Shown: positions 12,423-17,798 of the stretch, in pieces
How positions within the stretch are numbered: the first letter of the stretch is position 1
How the letters are laid out: each line of letters begins with the position of its first letter
NCBI GenBank assembly: GCA_964640515.1
Contig: CAZXFG010000009.1
Coordinates: forward strand, 1-17,798
DNA length: 17,798 bases
Direction: 5' to 3'
From: CAZXFG01 sp964640515
Lineage (GTDB): Bacteria; Patescibacteriota; Patescibacteriia; Magasanikbacterales; GWA2-37-8
Notes under the pieces: model-generated
What the model saw: the letters and a program-made list of their open reading frames with translations, nothing else
What the model was told of the DNA's origin: nothing
The model's database searches: none
Made by a program: the position numbers and the translations under genes

Positions 12423-13895
12423 ATGAAGGAGGGGATAGAAAAAATTGCTGAATCAAAAAGCAGGACGTTTCTAGCGTTCTGTTTTTCTTTTATTTTCGGC
12501 GTGGGACTTTTTTCTTTTAAGGAAGAAAATGCAGCAGCTTTTTATTTATATATTTTGATTTTCGTCGTTTTATTTTTCCTAATTATTTTTTGGTCAGATA
12601 AAATTAAAAGGTTTATATTTTTTTGTTTTTTATTTTTCCTTTTGGGCGGTTTGCGTTTTTTATGGAGTATCCCGAATAATAACCCAGAGAATATTAGATA
12701 TTACAACGGTGAAAGTAAAGAAATCACGGGCTGGGTAAGCGCAGAGCCGGAATATCAGACCAGCGCGGCGAGGTATGTGCTGGCTACTGATTTAGGAAAA
12801 GTATTGATGACCATGCCTTTACAACCGCAATATGAATATGGCGATGAATTTATTTTGCAGTGCTCTTTGCAGTCACCAAAGGATATGATTGATAGTACTT
12901 TTATCTATTCTCGTTATCTGGCGCGAAGTGGTATTTATTCCCTTTGTGCCAACCCGAAAATAAAGTCCATAATTAAAGACGCTCGGGGGAATTGGTTTAG
13001 AAAAAATATTTTACGCTTGAAAACCAAAGTGAACGCGCAAGTGGAAAGTTTGTGGCCAGAACCGGAGGCCAGCTTAATGGCCGGGCTTTTGTATGGAGCG
13101 CGGAGCGGTTTGCCCAAAGATTTGTTGGATAATTTTAGCCGCGTGGGTATCACTCATATTATTGCAATTTCCGGATATAATATTAGTATTATTGCCGTAG
13201 TTTTGATGAATGTTTTAATATTGATCGGCTTTTGGCGGCAACAGGCTTTTTGGATAGTATTGTCAGTGATTTTTTTGTTTGTGGTTTTTACCGGAGCTTC
13301 GGCTTCGGTGGTGCGGGCCGGAGTGATGGGGATTTTAGTCTTGGTGGCTGGACAGTTGGGAAGGTTATCGCGGGTGGGCAATGTGTTAGTTTCTACGGCC
13401 ACGGTGATGCTTTTATTTAATCCTTTTGTGCTTATCTGGGACGCCGGGTTCCAGCTTTCTTTTTTAGCGACTTTGGGTTTGGTGTATTTATCGCCATTGT
13501 TAGAAAAATATTATGGTCAAATTTTGTCCGCCACCTTATCAGCAATTATCGCCACTCTGCCTTTTATTTTGTTTCAATTTGGTCGGCTATCTATTGTGGC
13601 GCCTTTGGTAAATGTATTGGTCCTGTGGGTTATTCCATGGCTCATGTTATTTGGTTTTTTGGCGGTGATGATTGGTTTTTTATTTTTTCCTTTGGGACAA
13701 GTGGTTGCCTGGTTGGCTGGATTAGGATTAAAATATGTTATAATATTAACCAACTGGTTTGGAAGCAAAAGTTGGGCGGCTGTGGAAATAAGTTTGCCCT
13801 GGTGGGGAATGATTTTACTATACATCTTAATGATTTGGAGTATTAAAAAATATGAAGCAAAAAATAAAGATTTTGCCATCGGACAAGGGGTATGA
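12423..13895 (+). CDS. comEC: ComEC/Rec2 membrane channel protein, without the hydrolase domain
   Basis: A 490-residue polytopic membrane protein matching the N-terminal and Competence domains of ComEC, the channel that takes single-stranded DNA across the inner membrane. Two or three early membrane helices are followed by a DUF4131-like soluble part (ITGWVSAEPEYQT). Then comes the signature GLLYGARSGLPKDLLDNFSRVGITHIIAISGYNI (split: LLYGARSGLP, then HIIAISGYNI, about 243-253), FTGASASVVRAGVMG, and WDAGFQLSFLATLGL. It stops after the membrane bundle. The C-terminal beta-lactamase-like domain of full ComEC is absent and is likely supplied by the gene at 14668. The ATG at 12423 is preferred over an in-frame TTG at 12384 that lies in a palindromic repeat. 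Its end overlaps the methyltransferase gene by 44 bp. Confidence 0.9.
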   Translation: MKEGIEKIAESKSRTFLAFCFSFIFGVGLFSFKEENAAAFYLYILIFVVLFFLIIFWSDKIKRFIFFCFLFFLLGGLRFLWSIPNNNPENIRYYNGESKEITGWVSAEPEYQTSAARYVLATDLGKVLMTMPLQPQYEYGDEFILQCSLQSPKDMIDSTFIYSRYLARSGIYSLCANPKIKSIIKDARGNWFRKNILRLKTKVNAQVESLWPEPEASLMAGLLYGARSGLPKDLLDNFSRVGITHIIAISGYNISIIAVVLMNVLILIGFWRQQAFWIVLSVIFLFVVFTGASASVVRAGVMGILVLVAGQLGRLSRVGNVLVSTATVMLLFNPFVLIWDAGFQLSFLATLGLVYLSPLLEKYYGQILSATLSAIIATLPFILFQFGRLSIVAPLVNVLVLWVIPWLMLFGFLAVMIGFLFFPLGQVVAWLAGLGLKYVIILTNWFGSKSWAAVEISLPWWGMILLYILMIWSIKKYEAKNKDFAIGQGV

Positions 13896-14457
13896 TTTGG
13901 CGGCGAAAAATTATAATAAAAAAGAAAAATATTTAAATAGCTTTGAACAGGGAAAACTATTTCCCTTGCTTGGCGATATCAAAGGTAAAAAGGTTTTAGA
14001 TGCCGGGGCGGGCACTGGGCGTTTGACTGTAGAATTGGCGCGCTTGGGAGCTGAAGTGACAGTGCTGGATATTTCCGAGGAGATGTTGAAAATCTTGCAA
14101 AAGAAAAATCCAAAAGTAAAAATTGTAGTGGGGGATGTGGAAAATATGCCGTTTGAAAAAGAAAGTTTTGATTTGGTAGTGGCGGCTTTTGTGATAGTGC
14201 ACCTCAAAAATCCAATCAGGTTTTTTGATGAAGTTTATCGGGGGCTGAAAGATGGGGGAAAATTTTTAGTGACTAATATTCATCAAAAAGAACCGCCGGA
14301 AGGGGAAACATCGGAAGGGCTGGTTAAAATTGAATCATATTATCATCGCCCGGAAAAAATCAAAGAAATTTTGGAATCCTTAGCTTTTTCAGCGGAAGAG
14401 GTTTTTACTTATGAGAATGATAATTGGATCAATCAGATTATCGTAGCGAAAAAATAA
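13852..14457 (+). CDS. Class I SAM-dependent methyltransferase, substrate unknown
   Basis: A 201-residue Rossmann-fold methyltransferase. Motif I is VLDAGAGTGRL at 48-58, the acidic end of strand 2 is VTVLDISEEML, motif II/III is GDVENMPFEKESFDLVVAA, and GLKDGGKFLVTN follows. The N-terminal YDLAAKNYNKK is typical of small UbiE/methyltransferase-11 proteins. The ATG at 13852 overlaps the end of comEC by 44 bp. It is kept because the conserved YD..A..Y segment needs it and GGAG lies 11 bases upstream. Translational coupling to comEC is likely. Sequence alone does not show whether the substrate is a small molecule, lipid or protein. Confidence 0.85.
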   Translation: MKQKIKILPSDKGYDLAAKNYNKKEKYLNSFEQGKLFPLLGDIKGKKVLDAGAGTGRLTVELARLGAEVTVLDISEEMLKILQKKNPKVKIVVGDVENMPFEKESFDLVVAAFVIVHLKNPIRFFDEVYRGLKDGGKFLVTNIHQKEPPEGETSEGLVKIESYYHRPEKIKEILESLAFSAEEVFTYENDNWINQIIVAKK

Positions 14458-14465
14458 AAATAGCC

Positions 14466-14645
14466 CTTATATATCCCCGTAGCGCCATTGCGCAGTTTTT
14501 GCCACGCACTGTCATCCTGAGGGAGTGAAGCGACCGAAGGATCCCTTTACATAATTACTTTAAGGGATTCCTCCACTCGCCTCGAGGCTCGGTCGGAATG
14601 ACAGTGTTTGTCTAAGCTGGAGCGTAGGAGCGATAGATATATTTC
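14466..14645. repeat. Composite hairpin: long element carrying a type A palindrome at its tip
   Basis: Left flank TATATATCCCCGTAGCG and right flank GCGATAGATATAT are imperfect inverses. The left flank, inverted, contains the CGCAATGGCG core seen in the element at 16191-16356. The type A palindrome (14507-14606) occupies the centre. Confidence 0.6.
14507..14606. repeat. Type A palindromic element, intergenic
   Basis: CACTGTCAT (14507-14515) and ATGACAGTG (14598-14606) are perfect inverses. Inside are GAAGGATCCCTTTA and TAAGGGATTCCTCC. This is the same family as the two insertions in truB. Confidence 0.85.
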
Positions 14646-14667
14646 TTGATTATTTTAAATTTTAAAT

Positions 14668-15525
14668 ATGAAAAGGAGGGTCATATTTATTTTATTTATT
14701 TGTTTGGCATTGGTAACTGGTTTGTTATTATATATCAAATTCACCAAAGAAAGTAATCGCCATTTCGGGGTTACTTTTTTTAATGTCGGCCAAGGAGACG
14801 CGGCTTTGATCCGGTTTGCCGACGGGCAAAAAATGTTGGTGGATTGCGGTATAGACAGAACCATATTAAATCGTTTGGGTCAGGCCTTGCCCTTTTATGA
14901 CCGCACTTTGGATTATTTGTTAGTCACTCATCCTGACGCCGACCATTACGGCGGTTGCGCCGAGGTGCTGAAAAGATATGAAGTGAAAAATATCATTACC
15001 AATGGCGAGGAAAAACCGAGCGACCCTTATTGGCCGGTTTGGCAAAAATATGTGCAAGCCGAAAAAGCCATTAACAAAAATATCAGCCAAGCCGAAGACT
15101 GGAATATTGCCGGGGCGAAATTGGAATTTTTATCTCCCGACCGATCGTTAGTGTTAGCCGGCAAAGACGCGGAAGGGAATAATAAATCCATAGTATTTCG
15201 TTTGTTGAATGACGGTAATAGTTTTTTATTGGTTGGGGACGCGGAAGCGCCTTTGGAAAATGCTATGCTGGATAAATACTGCGTATCTACCTCTACGCCT
15301 ATGATTTGTCCTAAATTAAGAGCCGATGTTCTAAAAGTGGGGCATCATGGCAGTGATAGCTCTTCCGGCGAATTGTTTTTATCGGCCGTGTCGCCGCGAA
15401 AAGCGGTGATTTCGGTGGGAAAAAATAGGTTTGGCCATCCCTCCTTTAGGGTATTAAAAAAACTTCAGCGCTCGGGGGCTGAAGTTTGGCGAACCGATGA
15501 AGCGGGGAATATCAATTTACCTTGA
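14668..15525 (+). CDS. ComEC-like metallo-beta-lactamase-fold hydrolase
   Basis: A 285-residue protein with an N-terminal membrane anchor (about residues 4-24, IFILFICLALVTGLLLYI) and a beta-lactamase-fold domain of ComEC type. FFNVGQGDAALIRF, LVDCG, the metal site THPDADHYGG (His88, Asp90, Asp92, His93), LLVGDAEAPLE, and VGHHGSDSSSG with His226 and His227. It lacks the membrane channel, which is encoded by the comEC gene ending at 13895. The two halves are split by the methyltransferase and a repeat. In full ComEC this domain is the candidate nuclease that degrades the non-transported DNA strand. The anchor puts it outside the membrane. Its stop overlaps the convergent transporter gene by 14 bp. 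No SD. Confidence 0.9.
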   Translation: MKRRVIFILFICLALVTGLLLYIKFTKESNRHFGVTFFNVGQGDAALIRFADGQKMLVDCGIDRTILNRLGQALPFYDRTLDYLLVTHPDADHYGGCAEVLKRYEVKNIITNGEEKPSDPYWPVWQKYVQAEKAINKNISQAEDWNIAGAKLEFLSPDRSLVLAGKDAEGNNKSIVFRLLNDGNSFLLVGDAEAPLENAMLDKYCVSTSTPMICPKLRADVLKVGHHGSDSSSGELFLSAVSPRKAVISVGKNRFGHPSFRVLKKLQRSGAEVWRTDEAGNINLP

Positions 15526-16180
15526 GCGGATTAAAATTCGTATCTTTGTCGTAAAAATCTTCCGATTCTTTTTTCTTTAGCCAGCCGACCACCCGGTAAG
15601 TTGCCGGCAAGAGCGCTATTTCCACGCCGACTTTGAAGATATAATTGGATATCCAGACCACCCAGAGCAGGTCCCAAGGCAACACCCCGGCAAAAGCGAC
15701 CAGCAGAAAAATGGTAGTATCGGCAAATTGTCCGACTATAGTGGAGCCAATAGTTCGCAACCAGAGATATTTTCCGGCGGTTTTTATTTTTAATTTGGCC
15801 AGGATAAAACTATTCAAGAATTCTCCAAACAGATAAGCCATCAAACTACCCAGTACAATGCGCGGCACTACGCCGAGAATAGCGTCGTAGGCCGGTTGAT
15901 TTGCCCAGTCCATAGCCGGCGGCAGTTGCCCTACTATATAGAAGATGGCCACCATTAGCACATTCATGGCAAAACCAATCCAGATAACGCGGCGGGCGCG
16001 AGCATAGCCATAGACTTCAGTCAGGATGTCGCCGAAAATGTAGGCCAGAGGGAAGAGGATAGTGCCGCCGTCAAAACTAAACCAGCCCAAAGATAGAATT
16101 TTGGTGCTGGTGATGTTGGAGAGAATTAAAACTACGGCAAAAGCGGCGGTAATGAGGTCTGTATATTTAAAGTTTTTCAT
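15512..16180 (-). CDS. yhhQ: VUT/YhhQ-family transporter (probable queuosine precursor uptake)
   Basis: A 222-residue membrane protein with about six helices and the family signature FPLAYIFGDILTEVYGYARAR. Other conserved parts are LSNITSTKI, GSLMAYLFGEFLNSFILAKLK, RTIGSTIVGQFADTTIFLLVAF and ISNYIFKVGVEIALLP. E. coli YhhQ imports queuosine precursors (preQ0/preQ1), so a salvage role is inferred. No queuosine synthesis genes are in view. The ATG at 16180 (MKNFKYTDL) is chosen. The frame is open 33 codons further up to 16279, but that stretch lies in the large inverted repeat 16191-16356 and does not resemble the family. No SD. The 3' end overlaps the hydrolase gene on the other strand. Confidence 0.9.
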   Translation of the reverse strand: MKNFKYTDLITAAFAVVLILSNITSTKILSLGWFSFDGGTILFPLAYIFGDILTEVYGYARARRVIWIGFAMNVLMVAIFYIVGQLPPAMDWANQPAYDAILGVVPRIVLGSLMAYLFGEFLNSFILAKLKIKTAGKYLWLRTIGSTIVGQFADTTIFLLVAFAGVLPWDLLWVVWISNYIFKVGVEIALLPATYRVVGWLKKKESEDFYDKDTNFNPLKVN

Positions 16181-16190
16181 AAAATTTTTT

Positions 16191-16356
16191 AAATACAAAT
16201 AATCTTTTCGCGCCTGAGCTCCGCTTTCGGAAAATTGTAAAATTTTATCCACACCAAAAGTAAAACTCGCTACGCTCAAACAGTTACTTTTGGCTATAAA
16301 ATTTTACAATTTACTTTCGAAAGCTACGCAATGGCGTTCGAAGATTATTTGTATTT
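16191..16356. repeat. Long nested hairpin between rplK and yhhQ
   Basis: Three perfect nested stems: AAATACAAATAATCTT (16191-16206) with 16341-16356; AAATTGTAAAATTTTAT (16232-16248) with 16296-16312; CCAAAAGTAA (16254-16263) with TTACTTTTGG (16284-16293). The right arm carries GGCTATAAAATT and AAGCTACGCAATGGCG, shared with 5750-5918. The yhhQ start lies just outside it. Confidence 0.9.
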
Positions 16357-16376
16357 ATAAATGACTTAATATTTAA

Positions 16377-16400
16377 AGAGATGCCCCTTAAGGCATCTCT
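16377..16400 (-). terminator. Terminator after rplK
   Basis: AGAGATGCC (16377-16385) and GGCATCTCT (16392-16400) form a perfect 9-bp stem with a 6-base loop. On the minus strand TTTAAATATT follows, a weak T-run. It closes the secE-nusG-rplK unit. Confidence 0.65.
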
Positions 16401-16409
16401 CAATAAAAT

Positions 16410-16832
16410 TTATTCTACAGTCACGCCCATTTGCTTGGCCGTGCCTTCCACCATGCTCATGGCGGCTTCTACGGTGCGCGCGTTCAGGTCAGGCATCTTT
16501 TTTTCCGCGATTTCTCGTACTTGCGCTTTGGTGATTTTGCCTACTTTTTCCTGCAATGGTTTAGCCGAGCCCTTGGCGATTTTGGCGGCTTTTTTAATAA
16601 GTTCAGCTACCGGCGGGGTTTTCATGATGAAAGTGAAACTGCGATCCTCATAAACATTTATAACCACCGGCACCACATCACCTTTCTTGTCTTGGGTTTT
16701 TTCATTGAATTCTTTGCAAAAACCTTGGATGTTCACGCCGTGCTGGCCTAAAGCCGGGCCAATTGGAGGGGCCGGATTGGCGCCGCCGCCGACAATTTGT
16801 AATTTGATTTGGGTAACTAATTTTTTAGCCAT
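16410..16832 (-). CDS. rplK: 50S ribosomal protein L11
   Basis: A 140-residue L11, full length. The N-terminal domain has KLQIVGGGANPAPPIGPALGQHGVNI with the proline-rich switch. The C-terminal RNA-binding domain has TPPVAELIKKAAKI, GKITKAQVREIAEKKMPDLNA and MVEGTAKQMGV. L11 binds the GTPase-associated centre of 23S rRNA, where translation factors dock. It follows nusG in the common secE-nusG-rplK order, but the usual next gene rplA is replaced by a terminator, a large repeat and the yhhQ gene. ATG start; no strong SD. Confidence 0.97.
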   Translation of the reverse strand: MAKKLVTQIKLQIVGGGANPAPPIGPALGQHGVNIQGFCKEFNEKTQDKKGDVVPVVINVYEDRSFTFIMKTPPVAELIKKAAKIAKGSAKPLQEKVGKITKAQVREIAEKKMPDLNARTVEAAMSMVEGTAKQMGVTVE

Positions 16833-16880
16833 AATCGTAATGAATGAAATTAGTATCTGCCGAGAAGCCAGACCTACTAG

Positions 16881-16904
16881 ATTCCCGCCTGCGCGGGAAT
16901 GACA
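16881..16904. repeat. Mini-hairpin repeat between nusG and rplK
   Basis: ATTCCCGC (16881-16888) and GCGGGAAT (16893-16900) form an 8-bp stem followed by GACA, like 3693-3718. An outer CAGAC/GTCTG pairing (about 16870-16910) can enclose it on the rplK transcript. Confidence 0.75.
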
Positions 16905-16925
16905 GTCTGCGGACAGAATTTGTTA

Positions 16926-17471
16926 TTAAATTTTTTTAACTTGTAAAGCGTCCAGTTCTACCGGCGTTTCGCGCCCGAACATGGTTACCAGCACCTTAAT
17001 TTTTCCTCGCTCGTGGTCCACGGCGCTGATTTTGCCCTCAAAATTTTTGAATGGCCCGTCTATAATCCTGACCACATCGTTGATTTCCACATCAATTTTA
17101 TGCTGCGGTTCGGATATGTTCACTCGGCGCAGTAAATTATCCACTTCTTTTTGGTCGATGGGCGTGGGGGTGGTGCCTGATCCGACGAAGCCGGTTACAT
17201 TAGGAGTGTTTCTCACCACATACCAAGAGTCATCAGTCACGATCATTTCCACCAGCACATAGCCCGGGAAGATTTTTTCTTCCACTACATTTCTTTTTCC
17301 ATTTTTAATTTTAATCTTTTTTTCTTTGGGCACCAGAACATTATATATTTTATCTTGCATGGCAAAAGATTCAACCCGTTGTTCTAAGTTGTGTTTCACA
17401 TTTTCTTCATAACCGCTGTAGGTGTGAAGCACATACCAGCGGCGGCCTAAATTGGATGTCTGTTTAGCCAT
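16926..17471 (-). CDS. nusG: Transcription termination/antitermination factor NusG
   Basis: A 181-residue NusG. The NGN domain begins RRWYVLHTYSGYEENVKHNLEQR and includes KIFPGYVLVEM and WYVVRNTPNVTGFVG. The C-terminal KOW domain is NDVVRIIDGPFKNFEGKI..VLVTMFGRETPVELD. It binds the RNA polymerase clamp to modulate pausing and links transcription to ribosomes or Rho. Length matches the family. It starts 20 bp after the secE stop and so is in one operon with secE and rplK. Confidence 0.97.
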   Translation of the reverse strand: MAKQTSNLGRRWYVLHTYSGYEENVKHNLEQRVESFAMQDKIYNVLVPKEKKIKIKNGKRNVVEEKIFPGYVLVEMIVTDDSWYVVRNTPNVTGFVGSGTTPTPIDQKEVDNLLRRVNISEPQHKIDVEINDVVRIIDGPFKNFEGKISAVDHERGKIKVLVTMFGRETPVELDALQVKKI

Positions 17472-17491
17472 ATTTGCTTGGAATGAAGAAG

Positions 17492-17680
17492 TTAGCGATT
17501 TAACAGGCGGTCAATGCCGTAATTGAAAATATAGTCCAATACGCTGAAGAAGACAGCCACGCCCAAACTCAATCCGATGACGACCAGACTGTAGTTGGTA
17601 GTTTGTTTCTTGGACGGCCAAGTGACCTTTTTCATTTCAGCGTAAGAGCCGATAAAATAATTTTTAATTTTCTGTATCAT
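17492..17680 (-). CDS. secE: Preprotein translocase subunit SecE
   Basis: A 62-residue single-span SecE, the size usual outside enterobacteria. The amphipathic N-terminus carries the signature EMKKVTWPSKKQT, then one membrane helix (about residues 29-50, SLVVIGLSLGVAVFFSVLDYIF). It clamps SecY in the protein-export channel. First gene of secE-nusG-rplK. The ATG is preceded by an AT-rich stretch without a clear SD, and its leader holds two tandem GC-rich mini-hairpins. Confidence 0.95.
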   Translation of the reverse strand: MIQKIKNYFIGSYAEMKKVTWPSKKQTTNYSLVVIGLSLGVAVFFSVLDYIFNYGIDRLLNR

Positions 17681-17698
17681 ATTAAGTAGAACTAAATA

Positions 17699-17728
17699 TC
17701 CGCCCGAGGCGGACCCGCCTGGGGCGGG
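17699..17728. repeat. Two tandem GC-rich mini-hairpins upstream of secE
   Basis: TCCGCC-cga-GGCGGA (17699-17713) and CCCGCC-tgg-GGCGGG (17714-17728) are directly adjacent 6-bp stems with 3-base loops, in the secE leader. Confidence 0.8.
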
Positions 17729-17774
17729 TTTGAGTTTTTTAAAAAAGCCTTTCGGCCGTTTTAATAGTGTTTAT

Positions 17775-17783
17775 ACTATAACA
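17775..17783 (-). promoter_or_regulatory. Possible extended -10 promoter of secE-nusG-rplK
   Basis: Minus strand TGTTATAGT is an extended -10 (TATAGT at 17780-17775). The -35 would fall at or beyond the window end. Start near 17768 gives a ~88-nt leader. A short GCC-gaaa-GGC hairpin followed by six Ts (about 17739-17757) lies just inside it and could attenuate. Confidence 0.45.
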
Positions 17784-17798
17784 CCCGCCGGCCGGGAA

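Noticed and set aside
16181..16279. Longer YhhQ-family protein starting at 16279
   Set aside because: The extra 33 codons are the left arms of a perfect nested hairpin and lack membrane or family features.
1..17798. CRISPR array or insertion sequence
   Set aside because: No regularly spaced direct repeats and no transposase or integrase gene; the repeats seen are palindromic and dispersed.

Overview
The window looks like a chromosomal segment of a small-genome bacterium, most probably Patescibacteria (candidate phyla radiation, Parcubacteria-like). This is inferred from gene content, not from a marker tree. It has a short bacterial prolyl-tRNA synthetase with a zinc ribbon where the editing domain usually sits, a ComEC split into separate membrane and metallo-beta-lactamase genes, rplK without rplA behind it, many AU-rich starts without a Shine-Dalgarno (SD) sequence, and intergenic regions packed with palindromic repeats. 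UGA is used as a stop (truB, comEC, the ComEC-like hydrolase, yhhQ), so the UGA-Gly code of Gracilibacteria/Absconditabacteria does not apply.

Layout. 1-3400 is read on the minus strand: truB, rny (RNase Y, with a strong promoter and a ~205-nt leader), hup (HU), tRNA-Glu(TTC), and the first 21 codons of a lipoprotein. A 350-bp divergent region (3382-3731) separates truB from infB and holds a candidate structured ncRNA and a terminator that overlaps the infB promoter. 3732-9694 on the plus strand carries infB, proS, trxA, gdhA and a small acidic 58-aa gene. Between trxA and gdhA lies a GC-rich island (about 7703-8100) with several GC-rich hairpins and, on the minus strand, a 36-codon ORF with a perfect AGGAGG and high-GC codon usage. 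9776-15525 carries leuS, the comEC membrane gene, an overlapping methyltransferase and a ComEC-like hydrolase. 15512-17680 is minus strand: secE-nusG-rplK and, after a terminator and a large hairpin, a YhhQ/VUT transporter gene.

Most genes are translation and RNA-metabolism housekeeping (tRNA charging, initiation, tRNA modification, ribosome, mRNA decay, secretion). They are joined by redox and amino-acid metabolism (thioredoxin, glutamate dehydrogenase) and DNA uptake (split ComEC).

The most unusual signal is the repeats. Palindromic elements starting GTCATTCTGAG or GTCATTGCGAG occur between genes and also inside coding sequence, in frame: once in leuS (29 codons) and twice in truB (24 and 10 codons). 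This resembles Rickettsia palindromic elements. A second class of ~100-170-bp nested imperfect hairpins sits next to trxA, proS, yhhQ and the ComEC-like hydrolase. The other strong candidates are the GC-rich island and the ncRNA upstream of infB.
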